A stretch of 64,000 bases of DNA, from assembly GCF_026788005.1 (NCBI RefSeq), contig NZ_JABEPE010000005.1, positions 124,001-188,000 of the forward strand, given 5' to 3'. This document shows positions 7,278 to 15,899 of the stretch, piece after piece. The first letter of the stretch is position 1. Each line of letters begins with the position of its first letter. The stretch comes from Alteromonas sp. a30 (GTDB taxonomy: Bacteria; Pseudomonadota; Gammaproteobacteria; Enterobacterales; Alteromonadaceae). The translations under genes were made by a program, and so were the position numbers. The notes under the pieces are model-generated. The model was not told where the DNA came from, ran no database searches, and saw only the letters and a program-made list of their open reading frames with translations.

Positions 7278-9380
7278 TTACAATGCAATTTCCACATGTG
7301 CCAAGCTTTCATTGGCGCTTTGATCAGCACTGGGTTTGGCTGGTTTTGCGCAACACATCACCACCTCATCTTCAGCAAAGTCACACACAGGTTGCGTTTG
7401 GTAATGCACTTCGCCGGAAAGCTTCTTCACTTTACAACTGCCGCAACGCCCATTTCGGCATCCATAAACGGCCTCTACACCATGCGCTTCCGCAAATTCT
7501 AGTAATGTGCCGGATTCTGGTGTCCACGCCTGTTCAAACTCACTATTTCTGAATGTAACGACGGCGGTGTCTGCTACTTCTGCCTTCGAAGCATGAGACT
7601 TCTGTTGCGACTCCGCTGTTGCAAGTTCCACAGGTTTTGCACGCTTTAATTGCGCATCGCCAAAGGATTCAGCAAAAATGCGCTCATCACGCACACCCAA
7701 ACGCAAGCAGGTGTCGTACATATCCTGCATAAAGTCATTCGGTCCACAAAGGTAGAAGTCGTAATCGGCTAAAGGCAGCACTGCTTGAATAAAGCCTTCC
7801 GAAATACGCCCTCGACACTGAAAGTCAGTTTTTGGTTCGTCGTTATCAGTTGGTTCACTAAAAGCCCAAAACACACGAATTAAGCCTGCGGCCATGTTTT
7901 CTAGGTGTTTTAATTCTTCTTTAAAGCTCTGTTCTTCGCCATTTTTAACGCCCACTAAAAGGGTGATGGGACGTAAGTGGCGTGTTTTCATCGCATCTTG
8001 AATGGCTTCGGAGATCATCGCCATCATTGGCGTAATACCAATGCCAGCAGCTAGCATCGCCGCTGGACGCTGAGACGTCATATCGAGAGTAAAATCTCCT
8101 GTAGGGGCTAAATAAGTTAGCGTATCGCCTGCTTTAACGTTGTCGTGCAGATAACGCGAAAACGTGCCCTGCTCCTCTCTTTTAACGCTAATGCGATAGT
8201 GACTTTCCGTTGGCGAATTGGACAAGGTGTAGCAACGAATTTCTTCTTTGCCATTGATAATTGCTTTTAAGGAGATAAACTGGCCCGCCTTAAATTTTGG
8301 CAGCTTACTTGTAGATTGACCATTGTGCGTCAAATAATAGGAATTCACCGAATTGCTTTCTTGTTGAACCTTAGCAACGGTTATTTCCTGCCATGAATCA
8401 GCATTCGCCACAGCCGCTTTATTCTGCTGCGCATCTTGCCAAGTGCCAGTGAACCTTGTGGTATCGGCGTAACTTTCGAACTGCCAACGAAAGGGCAAGA
8501 CATGTTCAAGCCATCTTCCCTCCGTAATATGAAAACGCCATAAGCGTTGCGCGCCTTCAAAATGCTCGGTGTCTGGGTCGTCCCAAAGAATTTCCGCATT
8601 ACCGGTTAAAGAAAGCACGCTGCCGGTTTCAAAGTCGATAAATAGCAAACCCGTTGCTGGATTCGATTCGATATTTCCCAAGGTGAAAAACATGTAGTTG
8701 CCAAGGTAATCAGGAATAGTCAACGTGTTGTTATCATCCACTCGGATAAAGCCCGGCTTACCGCCTCGGTGAGACACATCTGCTCCCGTACTTGGCTCAC
8801 CTTCCACTTCTTTAGAGTGCGTTGCCACAAAAAAGGTATCTGCTTGTTCAATAACCTGACGCGTTATCTCGTCTAATTCGGTGATTGAAGAGATTTGTGG
8901 CGACTTGGGATTAGGCACTGACTCAATGTGGCGAGTTTGAATGTATTGAGGACAATTGCCACAGGTTTGGATAACATCTAATGTCAATGTATCGTCAAAA
9001 GACGCGAGCTTCCCAGACAGTCGATTACGACGCCGTGTTGGTAATTCAATTCCCAACATGCCCACATACATGTCTTTTCTTAAGGCATCAATTAATGGAT
9101 CGCCCGCTACAGGTTTTGCATTCAATAGCAACGTTTTCGGATCGGGAGATTGAGCAAATCCCGGTTCACCATGTAAAACCGAGGCCCAGACTTGCCCTTT
9201 TAGGTCTTGGTAACCAACAAATAAAAACGGAAGTTGCTGATAGAACAATCGATGTTGATCTGGCATGAAATCCCGAATCATTCTAGGACCAAAACTTGCG
9301 AGTTGGTTTTCAATACCAAGTCTCTTGTGAATGCGCTGTTCACCTTCGTGAAAAGGTGATGATGCTGTACCTGCTGCCAT
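7278..9380 (-). CDS. PNPOx-like / ferredoxin reductase / 2Fe-2S ferredoxin fusion oxidoreductase
   Basis: A 700-residue three-part flavoprotein. Residues about 10-300 resemble the pyridoxamine-phosphate-oxidase-like FMN-binding split barrel. Residues about 330-590 form a ferredoxin-NADP reductase module, with RCYTLSNSP for FAD binding, AAGIGITPMMAMI for the nucleotide phosphate loop and FYLCGPNDFM near its end. Residues about 610-700 form a plant-type 2Fe-2S ferredoxin with CRNGRCGSC and a distal Cys in the QPVCDF/VMCCAKP region. The arrangement suggests NAD(P)H-to-iron-sulfur electron transfer in the cytoplasm. Substrate and partner are unknown. The gene starts at an ATG at 9380 and ends 58 bp before dusC. 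Confidence 0.85.
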   Translation of the reverse strand: MAAGTASSPFHEGEQRIHKRLGIENQLASFGPRMIRDFMPDQHRLFYQQLPFLFVGYQDLKGQVWASVLHGEPGFAQSPDPKTLLLNAKPVAGDPLIDALRKDMYVGMLGIELPTRRRNRLSGKLASFDDTLTLDVIQTCGNCPQYIQTRHIESVPNPKSPQISSITELDEITRQVIEQADTFFVATHSKEVEGEPSTGADVSHRGGKPGFIRVDDNNTLTIPDYLGNYMFFTLGNIESNPATGLLFIDFETGSVLSLTGNAEILWDDPDTEHFEGAQRLWRFHITEGRWLEHVLPFRWQFESYADTTRFTGTWQDAQQNKAAVANADSWQEITVAKVQQESNSVNSYYLTHNGQSTSKLPKFKAGQFISLKAIINGKEEIRCYTLSNSPTESHYRISVKREEQGTFSRYLHDNVKAGDTLTYLAPTGDFTLDMTSQRPAAMLAAGIGITPMMAMISEAIQDAMKTRHLRPITLLVGVKNGEEQSFKEELKHLENMAAGLIRVFWAFSEPTDNDEPKTDFQCRGRISEGFIQAVLPLADYDFYLCGPNDFMQDMYDTCLRLGVRDERIFAESFGDAQLKRAKPVELATAESQQKSHASKAEVADTAVVTFRNSEFEQAWTPESGTLLEFAEAHGVEAVYGCRNGRCGSCKVKKLSGEVHYQTQPVCDFAEDEVVMCCAKPAKPSADQSANESLAHVEIAL

Positions 9381-9467
9381 GAACGAAACCTTTTAATTTA
9401 ACCTGTGCAGAGGCCGCTTAATGTGTGTATCTGGCTATTCATCATTAATGCGGCCATTAAAGTCGAT

Positions 9468-10091
9468 TTATTTAACTAAACCCACTTTAGAAACCATCAT
9501 AGGAACAAAACCATCTAGTGCTTCAATACGCGCTAGCCAGTCAAGAATGTTGCTATATTCCGATAAGTCGACATTACCCTCTGGGGCTTTTGCAATGTAT
9601 GAATAATGCGCAACATCTGCGATGGTTGGATGATTGCCCACTAACCATTCTTTGCCCGCTAACATTGCGTTAAATGTGGTTAAAAATGCGTGAGATTGGG
9701 TAATTGTGGCATCAGCATCGTAAGGTGCATTAAAAAGTGTGATAAGACGAGCACGCGCCGGACCGTAAGCTAACAAGCCCGCTGCCATGGATAAAAACTG
9801 TTGAACTTGTGCTGCGGCAACGGGTTCTTCCGGCAACCATTGACCCGATTTATCATAGGTTTTGGCGAGGTAAACAAGAATGGCGTTTGAGTCGAATAGT
9901 GTCACATCGCCGTCAATCAAAACAGGAATTTGACCAAATGGATTTAAAGCAAGGAAGTCCGGTTGCTTATGCGCACCTTTCATTAGATCCACATCTTGCA
10001 ATGTGAAATCTAAACCTAATAGTGATAAGAAAAGTTCTGCACGGTGAGCGTGGCCCGATACTGGGTGGCGATGAAGCGTGATATTCGACAT
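9468..10091 (-). CDS. Glutathione S-transferase family protein
   Basis: A 207-residue cytosolic GST. The N-terminal thioredoxin-like domain (about 1-80) contains HPVSGHAHRAEL, with a Ser in the usual glutathione-activating place, then NPFGQIPVL with the conserved cis-Pro and LFDSNAILVYLA for binding the gamma-glutamyl group. The C-terminal all-helical domain includes WLVGNHPTIADVAHY, the N-capping box of GSTs. It probably conjugates or reduces electrophiles with glutathione. It is in the same direction as the oxidoreductase gene downstream, about 90 bp away. The particular class was not resolved. Confidence 0.88.
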   Translation of the reverse strand: MSNITLHRHPVSGHAHRAELFLSLLGLDFTLQDVDLMKGAHKQPDFLALNPFGQIPVLIDGDVTLFDSNAILVYLAKTYDKSGQWLPEEPVAAAQVQQFLSMAAGLLAYGPARARLITLFNAPYDADATITQSHAFLTTFNAMLAGKEWLVGNHPTIADVAHYSYIAKAPEGNVDLSEYSNILDWLARIEALDGFVPMMVSKVGLVK

Positions 10092-10261
10092 ATCATAAAT
10101 CCTGTGTTGAGGTTAAAAATACGAGGAAGTTTATTCACTTTTCTGTGAAAAACCTCCGTGACTACAGGACCTCAGTTTCAGGGATTTATTTCACTCATTG
10201 CCACACTCATTCGTACTTACTTATAAAAAGAGCAACTTATAAAAATGGCCAGCGCGTTTGC

Positions 10262-10678
10262 TTAAAAGTCAGACACTTTTCCTCTAAGTGTTTTGACTCT
10301 TCCTCGCTTGGCTTTGGAATTCATTCGTTTTTCTTTTGAAGAACGAGTGGGTTTGGTCGGCCTTCTTACTTTTTCAACTTTAGAAACCTGTTTGATAAGT
10401 TCCACTAGGCGTTCAACGGCATCTTCCCTGTTCTGTTCCTGCGTTCTAGCTTGTTGAGCTTTGATAACAATCACGCCATCTTTAGTAATACGGTGATCAG
10501 AAAGCGCTAAAAGTCTTTCCTTGTAAAATTCTGGCAATGAAGATGCACGAATATCAAAACGCAAATGAATAGCGCTAGACACTTTATTCACGTTTTGCCC
10601 GCCAGCGCCCTGCGCACGAATTGCGGTCATTTCAATTTCATCTTCAGATAAAGAAACGGCATTACTGATTTTGATCAT
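10262..10678 (-). CDS. arfB: Alternative ribosome-rescue factor ArfB (YaeJ), peptidyl-tRNA hydrolase
   Basis: The start at 10678 (MIKISNAV) is chosen because it aligns with E. coli ArfB; a TTG 18 bases upstream with an AGGAG close to it is the alternative. The 138-residue protein has the RF-like catalytic GGQ motif in [20 protein letters not shown], and a Lys/Arg-rich C-terminal tail ([16 protein letters not shown]) that enters the empty mRNA channel of stalled ribosomes. It hydrolyses peptidyl-tRNA on non-stop complexes. Length and both hallmarks match the family. Confidence 0.92.
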   Translation of the reverse strand: MIKISNAVSLSEDEIEMTAIRAQGAGGQNVNKVSSAIHLRFDIRASSLPEFYKERLLALSDHRITKDGVIVIKAQQARTQEQNREDAVERLVELIKQVSKVEKVRRPTKPTRSSKEKRMNSKAKRGRVKTLRGKVSDF

Positions 10679-10791
10679 ATTACGGCTCTGCTCCAAAAGC
10701 TCCTGAGTATTGTTGGAAATTCATTAATAGAAAGCAAGGATGAACAAAAAGACTTATGTATATAAAGGGTAGAAGCTAGCGCTGGAAAGCA

Positions 10792-10817
10792 AAAAAGCCG
10801 CTAAAAAGCGGCTTTTT
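10792..10817 (-). terminator. Intrinsic terminator of the tRNA-Ala/tRNA-Glu operon
   Basis: AAAAAGCCGC (10792-10801) and GCGGCTTTTT (10808-10817) form a perfect 10-bp stem with a 6-base loop. On the minus strand the stem ends in a T run just after the last tRNA-Glu (10835). The other strand also ends in T, so it may act in both directions and protect arfB. Confidence 0.9.
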
Positions 10818-10834
10818 CGTCGGTTTCCCGAATA

Positions 10835-10910
10835 TGGCGTCCCCTAGGGGATTCGAACCCCTGTTACCGCCGTGAAAGGGCGGTGTCCTAGGCCTCTAGA
10901 CGAAGGGGAC
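10835..10910 (-). tRNA. tRNA-Glu(TTC), copy nearest the terminator
   Basis: A 76-nt cloverleaf including encoded CCA (TGG at 10835-10837 on the plus strand). The 7-bp acceptor GTCCCCT, anticodon loop CTTTCAC with anticodon TTC, and T-loop TTCGAAT are intact. It reads GAA/GAG and is charged by the GltX encoded 760 bp away. Confidence 0.97.
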
Positions 10911-10980
10911 AGAATGTTTTGACATATTCATTCAACTTTCACTGAACCGCTATAAAGCGTTGGCTATGTCTACCTTAAAA

Positions 10981-11056
10981 TGGCGTCCCCTAGGGGATTC
11001 GAACCCCTGTTACCGCCGTGAAAGGGCGGTGTCCTAGGCCTCTAGACGAAGGGGAC
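10981..11056 (-). tRNA. tRNA-Glu(TTC), second copy
   Basis: Identical to the neighbouring tRNA-Glu at 10835-10910, with encoded CCA. It lies within a perfect 146-bp tandem duplication (gene plus 70-bp spacer). Confidence 0.97.
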
Positions 11057-11126
11057 AGAATGTTTTGACATATTCATTCAACTTTCACTGAACCGCTATA
11101 AAGCGTTGGCTATGTCTACCTTAAAA

Positions 11127-11202
11127 TGGCGTCCCCTAGGGGATTCGAACCCCTGTTACCGCCGTGAAAGGGCGGTGTCCTAGGCCTCTAGACGAAGGGG
11201 AC
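11127..11202 (-). tRNA. tRNA-Glu(TTC), third copy
   Basis: Identical 76-nt tRNA-Glu with encoded CCA. Its downstream spacer is the same 70 bp as after the second copy; its upstream flank is different and contains a possible separate promoter. Confidence 0.97.
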
Positions 11203-11261
11203 AGTAATTCTGTCTCTGGTAACACCAAAATATAAAATATTTTCACCAAGTTGGGCCGCTT

Positions 11262-11289
11262 ATTATATTAAAGCTTCCCGAATCAGCAA
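11262..11289 (-). promoter_or_regulatory. Possible internal promoter for tRNA-Glu copies 1-3
   Basis: On the minus strand, TTGCTG (11284-11289) and TATAAT (11262-11267) are spaced by 16 bases and followed by a GC-rich discriminator (AAGCGGCCC), as in stable-RNA promoters. It lies in the AT-rich 161-bp gap upstream of the third tRNA-Glu. Confidence 0.5.
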
Positions 11290-11363
11290 GCTTTAATTTC
11301 ATTTTTACTAAAATTTATTTTAGTATTTTTTAAATAAAATCAAAGCTATAGCTTTAAGTTAAG

Positions 11364-11439
11364 TGGCGTCCCCTAGGGGATTCGAACCCCTGTTACCGCC
11401 GTGAAAGGGCGGTGTCCTAGGCCTCTAGACGAAGGGGAC
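11364..11439 (-). tRNA. tRNA-Glu(TTC), fourth copy
   Basis: Same 76-nt sequence as the other three copies, with encoded CCA. It lies between tRNA-Ala and the AT-rich 161-bp spacer and is expected to be processed from the same precursor as tRNA-Ala. Confidence 0.97.
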
Positions 11440-11506
11440 AGCGTTATTACTGCCTCGGTAGATACCTTGACTTAACTTAACTTAAAACTCTCAAAGCAAA
11501 TTGCTT

Positions 11507-11582
<76 letters not shown>

Positions 11583-11631
11583 GATGTACCAAGGAACAAT
11601 GATTGGCCTCTGTTCCTCAGCAGCGGGGCGC

Positions 11632-11660
11632 ATTCTAGGTGGAGGCACTTTTTCTGTCAA
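11632..11660 (-). promoter_or_regulatory. Strong sigma-70 promoter of the tRNA-Ala/tRNA-Glu operon
   Basis: On the minus strand TTGACA (11655-11660), a 17-base spacer and TAGAAT (11632-11637) are followed by the GC-rich discriminator GCGCCCCGC. That discriminator is typical of stringently controlled tRNA/rRNA promoters. It overlaps the region just after the gltX stop codon. Confidence 0.85.
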
Positions 11661-11668
11661 CGCTTTTT

Positions 11669-13078
11669 TTACGAATTTTCTCTGTCTGCTATATATTTAA
11701 GCGCCTTGTTTATTCGTTGCTCAACATCTGATTGTTTAAGCAACGCAAGGGTGACATCTAAAGAAGGAGAGTTACCAGACCCAGTCATTGCAACTCGCAG
11801 AGGCATCCCAACCTTGCCCATTCCAACTTCTAATTCTTCCGCTGTCGCATTAATTGCAGCCTGAATAGATTCTGGATCCCATTGTTCAAGTGCCGTTAGC
11901 TTCTGTGAAACGAGTTCTAGAGGAGCTTTAGCTACAGGACGCAAATGCTTCTTCGCCGCTTTTTCGTCAAACGCTTGATAATCCTCGTAGAAGTAGCGAC
12001 TAATCTCAGCTAATTCTTTTAAGGTTTTGACTCGCTCAGCTTGAATGGCAATCACCGCTTCAATTTCAGGACCGTTGCTTGTATCAATCCCCTGCTCGTT
12101 AAAATGCCATTTTAAATGTTCAGCAACCTCTGAAGCCGGTAAGCTTTTCATATAATGCTGATTTAACCACTGTAACTTCTCCGTATTAAAGGCAGAAGCA
12201 GATGGACTAATGGCATCTAAATTAAAGAGTTCAATCATTTCTTCGCGAGAGAAAATTTCTTGGTCGCCGTGAGACCAACCCAAACGCACTAAATAATTCA
12301 GCAACGCTTGAGGCAAGTAACCTTCATCACGATACTGCATCACGCTCACTGCACCATGACGTTTTGATAGCTTTTTACCATCGTCGCCCAAAATCATAGA
12401 AACGTGGGCATACTCAGGCACGGGCGCGCCTAACGCTTCTAAGATGTTAATTTGGCGAGGAGTGTTATTGATGTGATCTTCACCGCGAACAACATGAGTA
12501 ATGCCCATGTCCCAATCATCAACCACAACACAGAAGTTATACGTTGGTGTACCATCGCTACGTAAAATCACGAGATCGTCTAGCTCGCTGTTGGCAATTT
12601 CGATTTTTCCGCGAATATGATCATTAATGACCACACTACCCTCTAATGGGTTTTTGAAGCGAATAACGTAAGGCTGACCTTCTGGATGATCGGTACGCTC
12701 GCGCCATGTTCCCGGGTAACGCGGCTTTTCGCCCTTTTCTTTTTGCGCTTCACGAATGGCGTCCAATTCATCTTGAGGCATAAAGCATTTGTACGCTTTG
12801 CCTTCTTCCAATAATTGTTGAACTAGCGCTTTGTAACGCTCAAAACGTTTGGTTTGATAATGTGGACCGTCATCCCAAGTTAAACCAAGCCACGTCATCC
12901 CTTCTAAAATGGCATCGATAGCCTCTTGGGTTGAACGTTCAATATCCGTATCTTCAATTCTTAGTACGAATTTACCACCTTGGCTTTTTGCGTATAACCA
13001 AGAATAAAGCGCTGTTCTTGCGCCACCAACGTGTAAATAGCCTGTAGGGCTAGGTGCAAATCGCGTTACAACTGTCAT
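11669..13078 (-). CDS. gltX: Glutamyl-tRNA synthetase
   Basis: A 469-residue class I aminoacyl-tRNA synthetase, the usual length for bacterial GltX. The HIGH-type motif is in [17 protein letters not shown] near the N-terminus, the zinc/specificity region follows, and the KMSKS-type loop reads [11 protein letters not shown]. The C-terminal all-helical domain recognises the tRNA-Glu anticodon. It charges tRNA-Glu with glutamate; its substrate tRNA genes lie directly downstream on the same strand. The ATG at 13078 is preceded by AGGG. Only one copy is seen and there is no sign of damage. Confidence 0.97.
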   Translation of the reverse strand: MTVVTRFAPSPTGYLHVGGARTALYSWLYAKSQGGKFVLRIEDTDIERSTQEAIDAILEGMTWLGLTWDDGPHYQTKRFERYKALVQQLLEEGKAYKCFMPQDELDAIREAQKEKGEKPRYPGTWRERTDHPEGQPYVIRFKNPLEGSVVINDHIRGKIEIANSELDDLVILRSDGTPTYNFCVVVDDWDMGITHVVRGEDHINNTPRQINILEALGAPVPEYAHVSMILGDDGKKLSKRHGAVSVMQYRDEGYLPQALLNYLVRLGWSHGDQEIFSREEMIELFNLDAISPSASAFNTEKLQWLNQHYMKSLPASEVAEHLKWHFNEQGIDTSNGPEIEAVIAIQAERVKTLKELAEISRYFYEDYQAFDEKAAKKHLRPVAKAPLELVSQKLTALEQWDPESIQAAINATAEELEVGMGKVGMPLRVAMTGSGNSPSLDVTLALLKQSDVEQRINKALKYIADRENS

Positions 13079-13318
13079 TTTTAAACCCTGTTAAAAAAAG
13101 TGGCGCAATGATAACAGTGACGCCTGCTTTCATAAAGCGACTTACGCACCAAGACAGCAGGTAATTTGTGTTATCGGAATGCTCTAAGAAAGCGAAGAAG
13201 TTGCGCACGTAATTAATGCTTAGCGGGATGAAATAACCCACTATTTGAGCATTTTGATTTGGAACAAGCCGAAATGTTCAACATTTCACCGAACAAACAC
13301 ATATTTAGAAAAATAGTG

Positions 13319-13346
13319 TTGACTCTAAAAAGGGCTTCCCTATAAT
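13319..13346 (+). promoter_or_regulatory. Strong sigma-70 promoter of the tRNA-Val operon
   Basis: TTGACT (13319-13324), a 16-base spacer and a perfect TATAAT (13341-13346) are followed by the GC-rich ACCGCCCC discriminator. The first tRNA-Val starts 60 bases downstream. The layout is that of a stringent stable-RNA promoter. Confidence 0.88.
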
Positions 13347-13406
13347 ACCGCCCCACTTGAGGCACACAAGCACAGCTTGTTAAAACTCACCGTTTTCGAA
13401 TATCGT

Positions 13407-13482
13407 GGACGCTTAGCTCAGTTGGGAGAGCATCGCCCTTACAAGGCGAGGGTCACTGGTTCAAGTCCAGTAGCGTCCACCA
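13407..13482 (+). tRNA. tRNA-Val(TAC), copy 1
   Basis: A 76-nt cloverleaf with 7-bp acceptor GGACGCT/AGCGTCC, anticodon loop CTTACAA (anticodon TAC) and encoded CCA. It is first of three copies in tandem, as in valU-valX-valY of E. coli. Confidence 0.97.
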
Positions 13483-13507
13483 CGAAACACCTCAAGTACG
13501 AAATATC

Positions 13508-13583
13508 GGACGCTTAGCTCAGTTGGGAGAGCATCGCCCTTACAAGGCGAGGGTCACTGGTTCAAGTCCAGTAGCGTCCACCA
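13508..13583 (+). tRNA. tRNA-Val(TAC), copy 2
   Basis: Identical to copy 1, after a 25-bp spacer, with encoded CCA. Confidence 0.97.
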
Positions 13584-13609
13584 ATTTCGCATCAAAATAT
13601 ATTCCTTAT

Positions 13610-13685
13610 GGACGCTTAGCTCAGTTGGGAGAGCATCGCCCTTACAAGGCGAGGGTCACTGGTTCAAGTCCAGTAGCGTCCACCA
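13610..13685 (+). tRNA. tRNA-Val(TAC), copy 3
   Basis: Identical to copies 1 and 2, after a 26-bp spacer. It is the last conserved feature before the AT-rich gap and the biosynthetic cluster, so its 3' end is a candidate insertion point for the cluster. Confidence 0.97.
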
Positions 13686-13960
13686 ATCTTTAACGACATC
13701 CGCTTTTTAAAAACGTAATTCGTTAAAAACAAAAAACGGCTCTACCCCATTATCGGGGGATCAGCATTCATACCTTGTTCGATTAATTATTCCATCCCAT
13801 CCACAATGGGTCATCACTCTTAACCGATAATTCTCAAAATTCCTGAAACCATACGCTCTTCTTGAAAGCATTTCCATTTTCGTATGGAAGCCTATAAGCG
13901 CCCTCTCCTTCTTCACATAGCCAAAAGTCAAACTTTGTCACGCAAAATATCACATTAACC

Positions 13961-14642
13961 AAAGCGTTTTCACACCAAACACACCAAGATTAACGTTTAC
14001 GCAACCAAGGCATTCAAAAAGCAAAATGATGGCCAATACAGTAAAAATGGGCAACAAAAGAAAATCAATTGAGCTACAAGTATAAATCCCCGTCCAATCA
14101 ACTCCTTATATTTACGAATTTGAGAAACCGCAATCATACATAAATCAATATAAAAATTAACCTTTGTGAAAAAACTCAAAATCAAAATTATGTCATATAA
14201 AGTCAATACATTTTAATAATTATGCCATTTTTATATTTACAGACTTCAATTTAAATAAAACAAAACCCTGATTATTAATATATTTACCATAGGTAAAACG
14301 CTTTCATATTAAACTTTTTTATATCCTTACACTTAATATTGTTATTACGTTATGGTTAATTTTATATTGTATACAAATCATATTTGAATATGTTAAACCA
14401 TTAACATTTAAGCGAAATTTTTTCGAAAAATATCACGAAATATTGATAGTTTCGGGAAAGTGGTATAAAGCCGTATTGGTAATATTTATGTATAAGAAAT
14501 AATCAAGGCTGAGTAGTCTCGATCTATTTTCAATATAAGCAAAAAAATCCTATATTCATGTTATATAAGGTTTTTTATACACTTCCTCAAATAAAAAAAT
14601 AAAAATTACACTGTTCAGTTTACTCTTTAGTGGAAAGCGTTT
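13961..14642. promoter_or_regulatory. Three copies of a LacI-operator-like 9-mer
   Basis: AAAGCGTTT at 13961-13969, AAACGCTTT at 14296-14304 and AAAGCGTTT at 14634-14642 are the same sequence on alternating strands. The core resembles half-to-full operators of LacI/GalR-family regulators (AAAGCG.TTT). Binding is inferred only; no regulator gene is in the window. Confidence 0.4.
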
Positions 14643-14693
14643 GCTCCGTTTGTGAAACCCTCAATTGATGAAAAAATAAATGTAACAAAATGG

Positions 14694-14722
14694 TTGCAAT
14701 TAAATCTGAGGGAAAATATTAT
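14694..14722 (+). promoter_or_regulatory. Candidate promoter of the biosynthetic operon
   Basis: TTGCAA (14694-14699) and TATTAT (14717-14722) are separated by 17 bases. A LacI-like 9-mer ends 51 bases upstream of the -35. The leader to the first gene would be about 265 nt. In such AT-rich DNA chance matches are common, so this is tentative. Confidence 0.35.
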
Positions 14723-14993
14723 CCCTTAAAGCGCATTTAGATAAATGACAATTTCATTAAACTTAGCTATGTGGAATTTACTTTTTACCCGGTCAGATTA
14801 ATGATTAAGCCATTACGAGTTGTACAGAAGTGCCCGAACAAAACATACCAACAAGAAATAATATTGGGCATGTTTGCAATGTTCTAAGTGACAATAAGGA
14901 TAAAAATGTTTTTAATGGACAATAAATAACAACTGAATTTTTTCGGGTAGCGTTATTAGCTGCTTGATCTAGTTATCGATTAGGATAAAGAAA

Positions 14994-15836
14994 ATGAGAG
15001 TTGCTGTTGTTGGAGCAGGTACCATGGGGCGTGATATTGCCCTTAATCTTGCAGCCTTTGGCATCCAAACCATATTAAAAGATACAAATCCAGCCGCTTT
15101 AGACGAAGCACGTACAACGATCCGTCAAAACTTGCGCCTGTATAAAATGACCAATCCTGCCTACAAAGCAGTAAGCAAAGATGATTTAGACTCACTTATC
15201 CAATACACAGTCAATTACGATGATTTTTCCAACCTAGATTGGGTCATTGAAAATGTTCCTGAAGAATGGGCATTAAAAGAACAAGTCTACAAAGAACTTG
15301 CAGAGGTTTGTTCGAAAGAAACCGCTTTTGGTGTTAACACGAGCTGCATTTCCATTACCAAAGTCGCTGCACTCATGCCACAACCTGGCAATGTCATCGG
15401 GATGCATTTTATGAATCCCGTTCCAATGAAGCCTGCGGTAGAAACTGTAAAAGGCTTCCACACCAGCGATGACACCATATCTCGTGCTAAAGCCCTTCTC
15501 AAAGCAATGGGCAAAAAAATGATTCTGGTTAACGACTTCCCAGGGTTCGTTGCTAACCGTTTATCTCACCTATTCATGAATGAAGCGGCCTTCTTGGTTC
15601 AAGACCAAGTCGCCGATCCGGTATCTATCGACGCAGTATTTAAAGAAGGATACGGACATGCAATGGGGCCTCTTGAAACAGCCGATCTTATCGGCCTTGA
15701 TACCGTCGTTAGTTCTCTAAAAGTGCTTTACGACAGCTATCAAGATCCGAAATTCCGCTGTTGTCCATTACTGCAAAAAATGGTTGATGCTGGCTTGCTT
15801 GGTAAAAAGAGTGGACGCGGCTTTTACCAATATTGA
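14994..15836 (+). CDS. FkbK-like 3-hydroxyacyl-CoA dehydrogenase (extender-unit biosynthesis)
   Basis: A 280-residue NAD-dependent dehydrogenase of the 3-hydroxybutyryl-CoA dehydrogenase family. The N-terminal Rossmann motif is VGAGTMG (Gly7, Gly9, Gly12) and the catalytic His138 lies in GMHFMNPVP. The C-terminal domain contains DFPGFVANRL and GHAMGPLETADLIGLD, typical of the family. On its own it could be a beta-oxidation enzyme, but it is directly followed by FkbH-, FkbJ- and FkbI-like genes. In that set the FkbK-type enzyme oxidises glyceryl-ACP on the way to hydroxymalonyl- or methoxymalonyl-ACP. The ATG at 14994 has AGGA upstream; it is the first gene of the long operon. Confidence 0.88.
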   Translation: MRVAVVGAGTMGRDIALNLAAFGIQTILKDTNPAALDEARTTIRQNLRLYKMTNPAYKAVSKDDLDSLIQYTVNYDDFSNLDWVIENVPEEWALKEQVYKELAEVCSKETAFGVNTSCISITKVAALMPQPGNVIGMHFMNPVPMKPAVETVKGFHTSDDTISRAKALLKAMGKKMILVNDFPGFVANRLSHLFMNEAAFLVQDQVADPVSIDAVFKEGYGHAMGPLETADLIGLDTVVSSLKVLYDSYQDPKFRCCPLLQKMVDAGLLGKKSGRGFYQY

Positions 15837-15899
15837 TTGTAAAAAACCACATTGAATTGAGTAAACACAACGACTTTAACCGACATTAGGTAAATTGAC

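Larger units (their letters stand above)
10835..11126. repeat. Two perfect 146-bp tandem units (tRNA-Glu plus spacer)
   Basis: Unit 10835-10980 and unit 10981-11126 are identical, including the 70-bp non-coding spacers 10911-10980 and 11057-11126. The third tRNA copy (11127-11202) extends the identity by one gene length. This looks like recent unequal recombination. Confidence 0.93.
13686..14993 (+). other. AT-rich non-coding region upstream of the biosynthetic operon, 1.3 kb
   Basis: No convincing gene on either strand: the longest open frame (69 codons, minus, 13997-14206) has no ribosome-binding site and a composition expected of AT-rich noise. Just after tRNA-Val there is an inverted repeat TTTAACGA (13689-13696) / TCGTTAAA (13720-13727), and a small hairpin at 13872-13889. 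The 9-mer AAACGCTTT or its complement occurs three times (13961, 14296, 14634). A possible promoter is at 14694-14722. The region probably holds the control elements of the cluster and a long leader. Confidence 0.65.

Noticed and set aside
10835-11439. Spaced identical repeats resembling a CRISPR-like array
   Set aside because: The repeats are complete tRNA-Glu genes with CCA ends and cloverleaf folds; two of the spacers are identical and there are no cas genes.
13997-14206. 69-codon minus-strand open frame in the AT-rich gap
   Set aside because: No ribosome-binding site and a Phe/Ile/Leu-rich composition expected from translating AT-rich DNA; no family recognised.
14541-14576. A-rich/T-rich hairpin resembling an intrinsic terminator upstream of the operon
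   Set aside because: Pairing needs bulges and has almost no GC, so it would be weak; AT-rich DNA gives such shapes by chance.
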